This document shows, piece after piece, positions 52,615-60,666 of a stretch of 64,000 bases of DNA. The position numbers and the translations under genes are program-made. The notes under the pieces were generated by a model. The model saw only the letters and a program-made list of their open reading frames with translations. It ran no database searches and was not told the origin of the DNA. Source of the stretch: Mycolicibacterium sp. TUM20985 (GTDB lineage: Bacteria > Actinomycetota > Actinomycetes > Mycobacteriales > Mycobacteriaceae); NCBI RefSeq assembly GCF_030295745.1, contig NZ_AP027291.1, forward strand, positions 3,782,001 to 3,846,000, written 5' to 3'. Positions within the stretch are counted from its first letter, which is position 1. Each line of letters starts with the position of its first letter.

Positions 52615-53928
52615 ATGACACAGTCGCCTCAGTGGAACGCCACTGCCCGCTTGCTGCGACGTACCGGCTTCGGCACGACCGGCCGCGCCGTGGATGCGGT
52701 CGTGAGCCAGGACCGTTCGGCCTATCTCGACGCGGTCCTCGACCTCGATCCCGACACCGATCCGGGCGCCGCCGCGACGCCCATGCCGACCGTGCCGATG
52801 CCGACGTTCCCCGCACCGGGTGCGAGCACCGCCGAGAACGACGCCTTCATCGCCGTCAGCCTCGCGCAGACCAGCGAATTGGTGTCGTGGTGGATGCGGC
52901 GTATCGCCGCGGTCGAGCAGCCCCTTCACGAGAAGCTGACCCTGCTGTGGCACAACCACTTCGCGGTGTCGGCGGAGAAGGTCCGGGTGGCCGAGCTGAT
53001 GGCCAAACAGAACGCCACGCTGCGGGCCCTCAAACTCGGTGACTTCCGCACCCTGGCGTACGCGATGCTGACCGACGAGGCGATGAACCACTGGCTGGAC
53101 GGCATCCGCAACACGAAGGAGGCGCCCAACGAGAACCTGTCCCGAGAGTTCATGGAGCTCTTCACCCTCGGCCACGGCAACGGCTACACCGAAGTCGACG
53201 TTCGCGAGGGAGCGCGGGCACTCACCGGTCGCTATGTCCTCCGCGGCGGCGTGACCGGCATCCAGCCCGAGCACCACGATTCGACGTCGAAGACGGTGTT
53301 CGGAGTGACGGGCACCCTGAACGAAGCGGACTTCTGCGACATCGTCCTCGACCAGCCTGCGTCCGCCCCCTTCATCGCGAACAAGCTGTGGCTGCTGCTC
53401 GCCTCCGACGACCCGCCACCGCGCGCGACCCTCGACCGTCTGGTCGCCGCCTACGGTCCGAAGCGGAATCTGAGGTCGCTGACCAAGGCGATCCTGACCG
53501 ACCCGGAATTCGACGCGCGCGCAGGCACACTGGTGAACACCCCCGTCGAATGGCTGCTGGGCACCGTTCGCTCGCTCTCCGTTCCCGTCGACTCCGCACA
53601 GGTACTCGCGGAGCTCGACGCCGTCTTGGCCGTGATGGGCCAGCGGCTGTTCTATCCGCCCGACGTCAACGGATGGCCGCGTGGCCTGGCCTGGCTATCC
53701 ACCGCAGGCACCGCGGCGCGGGTGTGGGCGGCGAATCGCCTTGTCGCGTTGGGCGATCTGTCGGTGGTCGAGGACGCCGCCGCGGGCGACCGGGTCGACG
53801 CGGCCGGCTACGTGATCGGCATCGGCGAATGGTCGGCACGCACCAGGACCGCGCTTGCCGACTTGGTCGCCGATCCGGCCAAGCTCGTCACCGCCGCCAT
53901 CAACTCCCCCGAATACCTGACGTCATAG
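52615..53928 (+). CDS. DUF1800 family protein
   Basis: A 437-residue DUF1800 protein. The family hallmarks are LLRRTGFG at the N-terminus, LTLLWHNHFAVSAEKV, NENLSREFMELFTLG and FYPPDVNGWPRG. No signal peptide is visible at its own N-terminus. The gene is followed after 4 bp by a DUF1501 gene, a pairing seen widely in bacteria, which suggests that the two act together and perhaps leave the cell as a complex through the partner's Tat signal. Biochemical function is unknown. ATG 52615 is preferred; GTG 52606 is an in-frame alternative. Confidence 0.9.
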   Translation: MTQSPQWNATARLLRRTGFGTTGRAVDAVVSQDRSAYLDAVLDLDPDTDPGAAATPMPTVPMPTFPAPGASTAENDAFIAVSLAQTSELVSWWMRRIAAVEQPLHEKLTLLWHNHFAVSAEKVRVAELMAKQNATLRALKLGDFRTLAYAMLTDEAMNHWLDGIRNTKEAPNENLSREFMELFTLGHGNGYTEVDVREGARALTGRYVLRGGVTGIQPEHHDSTSKTVFGVTGTLNEADFCDIVLDQPASAPFIANKLWLLLASDDPPPRATLDRLVAAYGPKRNLRSLTKAILTDPEFDARAGTLVNTPVEWLLGTVRSLSVPVDSAQVLAELDAVLAVMGQRLFYPPDVNGWPRGLAWLSTAGTAARVWAANRLVALGDLSVVEDAAAGDRVDAAGYVIGIGEWSARTRTALADLVADPAKLVTAAINSPEYLTS

Positions 53929-53932
53929 CGAG

Positions 53933-55144
53933 ATGGAGATGCCCGAGATCAACCGCAGGAAGTTCCTGATCGCCAGCGCGGGCGTCGGCGCGCTGGGGCT
54001 GTCCGGCGCTGCCGCGTTCACCTTGCCGCACCTGATGGACGCGGCCCAGGACCGCCCGCTGGCGGCGAACACCGGAATCCTGGTCATCGTCACGCTTTAC
54101 GGTGGCAACGACGGCGTCAGCACGGTCATCCCCTACACCGACGGCGCTTACTACGACGCGCGAGCCGATCTGGCGTACCAGCCGTCGGAGGTCATCGACC
54201 TCGACGGCAGCGTCGGTCTGAATCCAGCGCTGACCGGGTTGGCCTCGAGCTGGCGCGACCGGTCACTTGCCATCGTTCGAGGTGTGGGGTACCCGAACCA
54301 GGACCGCAGTCACTTCCGCTCGATGGACATCTGGCAGACGGCCTCCCCGGCCGAGCCCGCCAGCACGGGGTGGATCGGACGCTGGCTCGACGCCACCGGC
54401 GACGACCCGCTGCGCGCGGTCAACCTGGGAGTGGTGGTCCCCCCTCTGGCGATGGGCGAGAAGTCCGTTGCCGCAACTCTTTCCGATGCGATCCCGCTGG
54501 TATCGCCCGACTTCGGCCGCGTCCTGACCGCATTGCGCGACGACGACCCGAACGACACCGCGGCGATGCGCGGCGTACGCGCGTCCTATCGCGCCAATGC
54601 CCGGACGACTGCGGCGTTCCGTCCGCTCGCGAGCAGTACCCAGCCGGCTGCCGTTCAACCGGGTGACGTCAACGTGCTGAAGATGCAGTTGGATCTCGTG
54701 GCCAAGTGCGTCAAGGCCGGTGTGCCGACGCAGGTGTACATGGTGTCCCTCGGCGGATTCGACACCCACGCCGACGAGCGGGGAACCCAGCAGCAGCTGT
54801 TGCAGAAGGTCGACGACGCGCTGACGCCATTCCTTCAGGCCATGCGGACCAACGTCCACGGCAAGGATCTGGTCGTGATGATGTACTCGGAGTTCGGCAG
54901 GCGGGTGGCGGCCAACGCGTCCGAGGGCACCGACCACGGAACGTCGGGACCGGTGTTCGTCATGGGTCGGCCGGTCAAGGGCGGCTTCTACGGGGACGAA
55001 CCGAGCCTGACGGACCTCACCGGTGGGGACCTCAAGACCACGACCGATTTTCGAGACGTGTACGCCGAACTCTTGACGAGAACGGTGGGAACGGATCCCG
55101 GCCCGTCAGTCGGAGAAAGTCGACGGTCGATAGGTTTCCTGTAG
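53933..55144 (+). CDS. DUF1501 family protein with Tat signal
   Basis: A 403-residue DUF1501 protein. The N-terminus has a twin-arginine motif (NRRKFLIASAGVGALGLSG) and a hydrophobic stretch, so it is probably exported folded. Family hallmarks are YGGNDGVSTVIPY, RSHFRSMDIWQTASP, GGFDTHADE and SEFGRRVAANASEGTDHG. These resemble metal-site elements of the alkaline-phosphatase/sulfatase superfamily, but activity is not known. It is coupled to the DUF1800 gene. Its stop codon lies inside a 20-bp palindrome just before tRNA-Glu. Confidence 0.92.
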   Translation: MEMPEINRRKFLIASAGVGALGLSGAAAFTLPHLMDAAQDRPLAANTGILVIVTLYGGNDGVSTVIPYTDGAYYDARADLAYQPSEVIDLDGSVGLNPALTGLASSWRDRSLAIVRGVGYPNQDRSHFRSMDIWQTASPAEPASTGWIGRWLDATGDDPLRAVNLGVVVPPLAMGEKSVAATLSDAIPLVSPDFGRVLTALRDDDPNDTAAMRGVRASYRANARTTAAFRPLASSTQPAAVQPGDVNVLKMQLDLVAKCVKAGVPTQVYMVSLGGFDTHADERGTQQQLLQKVDDALTPFLQAMRTNVHGKDLVVMMYSEFGRRVAANASEGTDHGTSGPVFVMGRPVKGGFYGDEPSLTDLTGGDLKTTTDFRDVYAELLTRTVGTDPGPSVGESRRSIGFL

Positions 55145-55151
55145 GAAACCT
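55132..55151. repeat. Palindrome across the DUF1501 stop
   Basis: Nine-base arms AGGTTTCCT / AGGAAACCT are separated by two bases. It spans the stop codon and lies 10 bp from the 3' end of the convergent tRNA-Glu. The loop is too tight for a full hairpin; it may still form a four-base-loop stem acting as a terminator, or bind a protein. Confidence 0.6.
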
Positions 55152-55160
55152 CGTACGTTG

Positions 55161-55233
55161 TACCCCCGATGGGATTCGAACCCACGCTACCGCCGTGAGA
55201 GGGCGGCGTCCTAGGCCGCTAGACGACGGGGGC
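55161..55233 (-). tRNA. tRNA-Glu (CUC)
   Basis: A 73-nt cloverleaf on the minus strand: acceptor GCCCCCG, anticodon stem CCGCC/GGCGG with loop CUCUCAC (anticodon CUC) and T-arm GGTTCGAATCC. CCA is not encoded. It lies 64 bp downstream of tRNA-Gln on the same strand. Confidence 0.95.
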
Positions 55234-55297
55234 TAGAACTCAATCCGGAGCGAAAGCATATCTCAGCCCGTGAAGACTGACCTAATCGCCGGACTCG

Positions 55298-55369
55298 CTG
55301 GGGTACCAGGACTCGAACCTAGAATGGCGGTACCAGAAACCGCTGTGTTGCCAATTACACCATACCCCA
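55298..55369 (-). tRNA. tRNA-Gln (CUG)
   Basis: A 72-nt cloverleaf on the minus strand: acceptor TGGGGTA/TACCCCA, anticodon stem GCGGT/ACCGC with loop UUCUGGU (anticodon CUG) and T-arm GGTTCGAGTCC. CCA is not encoded. gltX ends 117 bp upstream on the same strand; in mycobacteria, which lack GlnRS, GluRS charges this tRNA with Glu before GatCAB amidation. Confidence 0.94.
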
Positions 55370-55486
55370 TTGGCCACCCGTAACCGCTGGTCACAGGCCT
55401 ACTTCGAAGTGAGCAACGGCTGGGGCGAACCAGCCTTTGCAATCACCGACCGACGAGCACACTACCAAAGATTTCGGCACCCGATT

Positions 55487-56956
55487 TCACGCCGCCATGG
55501 CGGCGAGATCGCGGCCGGCCCGCAATCGGGCGATGCTGCGGTCGCGACCAAGCAGTTCCATCGACTCGAAGAGCGGCGGGCTGACCGAGGCACCGGTGAC
55601 GGCCACCCGGATTGGACCGAAGGCTTTGCGTGGCTTCAGCTCGAGGTTCTCCAGGAGCGCAGCCTTCAGTGCCGCTTCGATGGGTTCGGCGGTCCAATCG
55701 CCCACCTCGGAGAGGGCGGTGAGTGCCGCGTCGAGCACCGGGACGGCGTCGGCGCGCAACTCCTTGGCCGCGGACTTCTCGTCGAGCGCGTACGAGGCGT
55801 CGTCGAGGAACTTCAACAACTCCCACGCGTCGCCGAGGACCACGATGCGCGTCTGCACCAGACCCGCGGCCTCGGCGAAACCGGCGTCGTCCAGGCCGGT
55901 GTCGTGCCCGTGCGCGACGAAGTAGTCGCGCAGTCGCGCGGCGAACGCGGCGCCGTCGAGCATCCGGATGTGCTCGGCGTTGATGGCGTCGGCCTTCTTC
56001 TGATCGAATCGGGCGGGATTGGAGTTGACGTCCGTGACGTCGAATGCGGCGACCATCTCGTCGAGGCTGAACAGGTCGTGGTCGTCCGCGATCCCCCAGC
56101 CCAGCAGAGCCAGGTAGTTCAGCAATCCCTCCGGGATGAAACCGCGGTCGCGGTGCAGGAAGAGATTGGACTGCGGGTCGCGCTTGGAGAGCTTCTTGTT
56201 GCCGTCACCGAGAACGCTTGGCAGGTGGGCGAATTCGGGGACCCGCTCGGCGACACCGATACGCATCAGCGCCTGATATAGCGCGATCTGCCGGGGCGTC
56301 GACGGAAGGATGTCCTCACCGCGCAGCACGTGGGTGATCTTCATGAGCGCATCGTCGACGGGGTTGACCAGGGTGTACAACGGATCTCCGCTGCCGCGCG
56401 TGATGGCGAAGTCGGGGACCGTGCCCGCAGCGAACGTGGTCGGCCCGCGCACCAGGTCGTTCCACGTGAGGTCCTCGTCGGGCATCCGCAGCCGCAGGAC
56501 GGGTCTGCGTCCCTCGGCGACGAACGTGGCGCGATCCTCGTCGCTCAGCGTGCGGTCGTGATTGTCGTAGCCCAGCTTCGGATTTCGTCCGGCCGCGAGG
56601 TGGCGCGCCTCGACCTCCTCGGCTGTCGAGTAGGCCTCGTACGCTTCGCCCGCAGCGACCAATCGTGCGACGACGTCGCGGTAGATCTCACTGCGTTCGG
56701 ACTGCCGGTAGGGCGCATACGGCCCGCCGATCTCGGGGCCCTCGTCCCAGTCGAGCCCGAGCCAACGCAGCGCATCGAGAATGGCGGCGTAGCTCTCCGC
56801 GCTGTCGCGCGCGGCGTCGGTGTCCTCGATGCGGAACACGAACGTGCCACCCGTGTGGCGGGCGTACGCCCAGTTGAACAGCGCCGTGCGCACCAACCCC
56901 ACGTGGGGGGTTCCCGTCGGCGACGGGCAGAAGCGGACCCGCACCTCCGACGTCAT
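55487..56956 (-). CDS. gltX: Glutamyl-tRNA synthetase
   Basis: A 489-residue class I synthetase that attaches Glu to tRNA-Glu and, in organisms without GlnRS, also to tRNA-Gln. The HIGH-type motif is PSPTGTPHVGLVRTALFNW and the KMSKS-type motif is KKLSKRDPQSNLF. The C-terminal helical anticodon-binding domain is complete. The start ATG 56956 overlaps the stop of the upstream FAH-family gene (ATGA). Two of its own substrate tRNAs lie directly downstream on the same strand. Confidence 0.97.
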   Translation of the reverse strand: MTSEVRVRFCPSPTGTPHVGLVRTALFNWAYARHTGGTFVFRIEDTDAARDSAESYAAILDALRWLGLDWDEGPEIGGPYAPYRQSERSEIYRDVVARLVAAGEAYEAYSTAEEVEARHLAAGRNPKLGYDNHDRTLSDEDRATFVAEGRRPVLRLRMPDEDLTWNDLVRGPTTFAAGTVPDFAITRGSGDPLYTLVNPVDDALMKITHVLRGEDILPSTPRQIALYQALMRIGVAERVPEFAHLPSVLGDGNKKLSKRDPQSNLFLHRDRGFIPEGLLNYLALLGWGIADDHDLFSLDEMVAAFDVTDVNSNPARFDQKKADAINAEHIRMLDGAAFAARLRDYFVAHGHDTGLDDAGFAEAAGLVQTRIVVLGDAWELLKFLDDASYALDEKSAAKELRADAVPVLDAALTALSEVGDWTAEPIEAALKAALLENLELKPRKAFGPIRVAVTGASVSPPLFESMELLGRDRSIARLRAGRDLAAMAA

Positions 56957-57735
56957 GACTTACCCTTGCGCACCACGGGATTGGTGAGTGTGCCGATGCC
57001 CTCGATGGTGATGCTCACCGTGTCCCCGTCCTCGATGGGACCCACGCCCTCAGGAGTACCGGTCAGGATCAGGTCACCCGGCAGCAGGGTCATCACCGCC
57101 GACGCCCACTCGATGATGGCGCCGATGTCGTGGATCATGAGCGACGTGTTGCTGTTCTGGCGCACCTGGCCGTTGACCTCGGTGCGGATGTCGAGATCGA
57201 AGGGGTTGACGTCGGTGTCGATCCACGGGCCGACCGGGCAGAACGTGTCATGCCCCTTGGCCCGCATCCACTGGCCGTCCTTCTTCTGCTGATCGCGCGC
57301 GGACACGTCGTTCGCGATGGTGTAGCCCAGGATGTTCTCGGCGGCCTTCGCAGCGGGTACGTCCTTACATGGCCTGCCGATGACGGCGGCCAACTCTCCC
57401 TCGTGGTGCACGGGATTGGCGTCCGCGGGCAGTTGGATGGGCACGTTGGGTCCGATGATCGAGGTGTTGGGCTTGAGGAAGATCACCGGATCCTCGGGGG
57501 CCTCACCGCCCATCTCCGCGGCGTGGGCGGCGTAGTTCTTGCCCATGCAGACGACCTTGCTGGCCAGGATCGGCGCGAGCAGTCGGACGTCGGCCAGCGG
57601 CCAGGAGCGACCGGTGAAGGTGGGGTTGCCGAACGGGTGCTCGGCGATTTCGCGGGCGACCGCGTCTGCTGCTGGATCCCCCTCGATGCTCACGAAGGCG
57701 ACCCCATCCGGGCTGGCAATTCGACCGAGGCGCAT
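56953..57735 (-). CDS. Fumarylacetoacetate hydrolase family protein
   Basis: A 260-residue FAH-fold enzyme. Conserved parts are KVVCMGKNYAAHAAEMGG, the metal-binding stretch VHHEGELAAVIGR, GYTIANDVSARDQQ, and LLPGDLILTGTPEGVGP. The family includes acylpyruvate hydrolases, oxaloacetate decarboxylases and dicarboxylate-degrading hydratases; the reaction here is not determined. It corresponds to M. tuberculosis Rv2993c. It heads a minus-strand run FAH-gltX-tRNA-Gln-tRNA-Glu. Confidence 0.92.
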   Translation of the reverse strand: MRLGRIASPDGVAFVSIEGDPAADAVAREIAEHPFGNPTFTGRSWPLADVRLLAPILASKVVCMGKNYAAHAAEMGGEAPEDPVIFLKPNTSIIGPNVPIQLPADANPVHHEGELAAVIGRPCKDVPAAKAAENILGYTIANDVSARDQQKKDGQWMRAKGHDTFCPVGPWIDTDVNPFDLDIRTEVNGQVRQNSNTSLMIHDIGAIIEWASAVMTLLPGDLILTGTPEGVGPIEDGDTVSITIEGIGTLTNPVVRKGKS

Positions 57736-57864
57736 TTCGAACAGCCTAGTGAGGGCTGATCACGCGGGATCCTCAGGCCCGCCCACACCGGTTCGGTGTC
57801 CCCGTCATCCTACACGTTGAGATCCGCATTCGGCATCGTGGGACGGGCAGGCCACCATGGAGGC

Positions 57865-59070
57865 ATGACCACTGCGACGATCGGCACCGTGCGCCGATGG
57901 TCCATGCTGGTCATTGCGCTGACCACCACACTGTGCGCGAACGTCTTCATCAACGGTGTGGCCTTCCTCATCCCGACCCTGCACACCGAGCGCGGCCTGG
58001 ACCTGGCCGAGGCGGGCCTCGTCTCGGCGTTACCCAGCTTCGGCATGGTCACCACCCTCATCGCCTGGGGCTACGTCGTCGACCGATTCGGCGAACGCCT
58101 GGTGCTGGCCGTGGGGTCCGCACTGACGGCGGCCGCCGCCTTCGCCGCCGCGTCGGTGCACTCCCTCGTCGCGGTGGGCGTCTTCCTGTTCCTCGGCGGA
58201 ATGGCGGCCGCAAGCAGCAACTCCGCCAGCGGACGTCTGGTGGTCGGCTGGTTTCCGCCACACCGACGCGGCCTGGTGATGGGCATCCGCCAGACCGCAC
58301 AGCCGCTGGGGGTCGGCCTCGGCGCGTTGGTGATTCCGCAATTGGCTGAGGCCAGGGGCGTCACCGGGGCCCTGTTGTTTCCCGCCATCGCATGCGGCGT
58401 CGCCGCCGTCATCAGCGCCATGGGGGTCCTCGACCCGCCGCGCCCCCCGCGCGCGAATGCCCCTGCCGACGACCTCGCCAACCCCTATCGCGGCGCGACG
58501 ACGCTGTGGCGCATCCACGCCGTCTCGGTGCTGCTCGTCGTCCCGCAGTGCGTGATGTGGACGTTCACCCTCGTGTGGCTGATCACCGACCGCGGCTGGT
58601 CGGCGGCATCGGCGGGTGCGATGGTCACCGTCGCCCAACTCTTCGGTGCGGCGGGCAGAATCGGCGCCGGTCGTTGGTCGGACATGGTCGGCTCACGACT
58701 GCACCCCATCCGCACCATCGCCATCGGCGCCGCGATGGCGATGGGCCTCCTCGCGGTCACGGACCTCTTTCACTCCCCGCTGTCCGTGGCGGTGATGGTC
58801 GTCGCCTCGGTGGTCACGGTGTCCGACAACGGTTTGGCGTTCACGGCAATCGCCGAACTGGCGGGTCCTTTCTGGAGCGGTCGCGCCCTGGGCACGCAGA
58901 ACACCAGCCAACTGCTGACGGCGGGCATCGTGCCGCCCGCGTTCGGCGCGCTGATCACCGCCGCCGGCTTCCCCGTGGCGTTCGCCGTGTGCGCCCTCTT
59001 CCCGTTGCTGGCACTTCCGCTGGTGCCGGTGGACGCCGATCCGCTGCGACGTCAGCTGCCGAGCGGCTGA
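57865..59070 (+). CDS. MFS transporter
   Basis: A 401-residue major facilitator with about 12 transmembrane helices and the cytoplasmic loop motif GYVVDRFGERLVLAVG between helices 2 and 3. A second such loop reads GRIGAGRWSDMVGS. It matches M. tuberculosis Rv2994 in position. The substrate is unknown. The ATG 57865 (MTTATIGTVRRW) is chosen because similarity starts there, but GGAGG is only one base away; GTG 57838 is an alternative. The 3' end overlaps the convergent membrane-protein gene by 19 bp. Confidence 0.88.
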   Translation: MTTATIGTVRRWSMLVIALTTTLCANVFINGVAFLIPTLHTERGLDLAEAGLVSALPSFGMVTTLIAWGYVVDRFGERLVLAVGSALTAAAAFAAASVHSLVAVGVFLFLGGMAAASSNSASGRLVVGWFPPHRRGLVMGIRQTAQPLGVGLGALVIPQLAEARGVTGALLFPAIACGVAAVISAMGVLDPPRPPRANAPADDLANPYRGATTLWRIHAVSVLLVVPQCVMWTFTLVWLITDRGWSAASAGAMVTVAQLFGAAGRIGAGRWSDMVGSRLHPIRTIAIGAAMAMGLLAVTDLFHSPLSVAVMVVASVVTVSDNGLAFTAIAELAGPFWSGRALGTQNTSQLLTAGIVPPAFGALITAAGFPVAFAVCALFPLLALPLVPVDADPLRRQLPSG

Positions 59071-59654
59071 CGCCGCGGCAGCACGAGCAACGCAGCCGCG
59101 AGGAAGCACAACGCTCCGATGAAGGTGCCCAGGTTGGCGAGCGCCTCGTCGGCGATACTGCCCGTCTTGAAGACGAACGCGCCAATGGCGCTGGCGGCGA
59201 AGGCGATACAGCCGACCATGTTGATCCACTCCGCCTGCCAGTCCCGCGACGCGGGCACCCAGCGGCCGATGCTCGCGCTCACGGCGACGATGCCGAACAC
59301 CGCGCTGACGAGGAAGGCCAGCGACCCGGTGGCGTCGGGGGCCCACACCAGCCTGCGTTCGGCGAGTACCGCATGCGCCCACACCGAGGCGCCGGTACTG
59401 ACGTTGAAGAGCACGGTGCCGCCGAATTGCACTGCTGCCGAGCGCCATTCGTTGCTACCCTCGGGACCCGAGCGCACCAGCTGCATCCACGCCGCACTGG
59501 TGAAGAACCACGAGCCGACGAAGCAGAACACGTTGGCCGCGCCCACCCCGGCCGCCGCGGCGAACCCGGGAGCGGTGCCCGTGGCGAACAGGGTGGATCC
59601 GATCGCGAACAGCCAGCACTGACGGGTCAGCGTGACCTTCGCGCGCAGCGACAA
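59052..59654 (-). CDS. YrhK-domain-like membrane protein
   Basis: A protein of about 200 residues with five or six transmembrane helices in two similar halves. WLFAIGSTLFATGTAPGF and FCFVGSWFFTSAAWMQL resemble the YrhK-like domain. The function is unknown. The start is unclear: no ATG or GTG precedes the first helix after the leuB stop, and TTG 59654, four bases beyond that stop, is the best candidate. The open frame continues upstream, antisense-like, through leuB in another frame. It follows leuB and serA on the minus strand and may be part of that transcript. Confidence 0.6.
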   Translation of the reverse strand: MSLRAKVTLTRQCWLFAIGSTLFATGTAPGFAAAAGVGAANVFCFVGSWFFTSAAWMQLVRSGPEGSNEWRSAAVQFGGTVLFNVSTGASVWAHAVLAERRLVWAPDATGSLAFLVSAVFGIVAVSASIGRWVPASRDWQAEWINMVGCIAFAASAIGAFVFKTGSIADEALANLGTFIGALCFLAAALLVLPRRQPLGS

Positions 59655-59658
59655 GGGG

Positions 59659-60666
59659 CTACAGCAGACCCACGATGCGGTCGCCGACCTCCGACGTCGA
59701 GAGCTTCGCACCGCCCAGGGTGGCGAGGTGTTCCTCCACCGCCCGGTCCACCCGCGCCGCCGCCGCGTCGTCCCCGGCGTGGGCGAGGAGCAACGCCACC
59801 GACATGACGGCCGCGGTCGGATCGGCGATGCCCTTGCCGGCAATGTCGGGCGCGCTGCCGTGCACCGGCTCGAACATCGACGGGTTGGTGCGCGTCGCGT
59901 CGATGTTGCCACTGGCAGCCAGCCCGATGCCGCCGGACACCGCTGCGGCCAAGTCGGTGATGATGTCGCCGAACAGGTTGTCGGTGACGATGACGTCGAA
60001 GCGGCCCGGGTCGGTCACCATGTGGATGGTCGCCGCGTCGATGTGCTGATAGGCGACCTCCACGTCGGCGAAGTCTCGGCCGACTTCCTCGACGATGCGC
60101 GACCAGAGCTTGCCGGCGAACGTGAGCACGTTGGTCTTGTGTACCAACGTCAGGTGCTTGCGTCGCTTCGAGGCCCGCGCGAATGCGTCGCGGACCACCC
60201 GCTCCACGCCGAACGCGGTGTTGAGGCTCACCTCGGTGGCCACCTCGTGCGGTGTGCCGACGCGGATCGCCCCGCCGGTTCCGGTGTACGGACCCTCGGT
60301 GCCCTCCCGCACGACGACGAAGTCGATGTCGACGTCGCCCAGCGGGCTGGTGACCCCTGGATGGAGCTTCGACGGGCGGAGGTTGACGTGGTGGTCGAGT
60401 TCGAACCGCATCCGCAGCAGCAGGCCCCGCTCGAGGACACCGCTGGGCACCGACGGATCGCCGATCGCGCCCAAGAGGATGGCGTCGTGGGTCCGTAGTT
60501 CGTCGACCAGTCCGTCGGGCATGACCTCACCGGTGGCGTGGTAGCGCCGCGCCCCGACGTCGTAGGTGGTCTTCTCGACGCCGGGGGTGACGACGTCGAG
60601 CACCTTGATGGCCTCGTCGATGACCTCGGGTCCGATGCCGTCGCCGGCGATGACGGCCAGTTTCAC
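59659..60666 (-). CDS. leuB: 3-isopropylmalate dehydrogenase
   Basis: A 335-residue enzyme performing the oxidative decarboxylation in leucine synthesis. It begins KLAVIAGDGIGPEVIDEA. GAIGDPSVPSG, LLLRMRFELDHHVNLRP, VVREGTEGPYTG and VTDNLFGDIITDLAA carry substrate, metal and NAD contacts. GTG 60666 overlaps the serA stop (GTGA), so serA and leuB are translationally coupled. This order is conserved in mycobacteria (Rv2995c-Rv2996c). Confidence 0.97.
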   Translation of the reverse strand: MKLAVIAGDGIGPEVIDEAIKVLDVVTPGVEKTTYDVGARRYHATGEVMPDGLVDELRTHDAILLGAIGDPSVPSGVLERGLLLRMRFELDHHVNLRPSKLHPGVTSPLGDVDIDFVVVREGTEGPYTGTGGAIRVGTPHEVATEVSLNTAFGVERVVRDAFARASKRRKHLTLVHKTNVLTFAGKLWSRIVEEVGRDFADVEVAYQHIDAATIHMVTDPGRFDVIVTDNLFGDIITDLAAAVSGGIGLAASGNIDATRTNPSMFEPVHGSAPDIAGKGIADPTAAVMSVALLLAHAGDDAAAARVDRAVEEHLATLGGAKLSTSEVGDRIVGLL

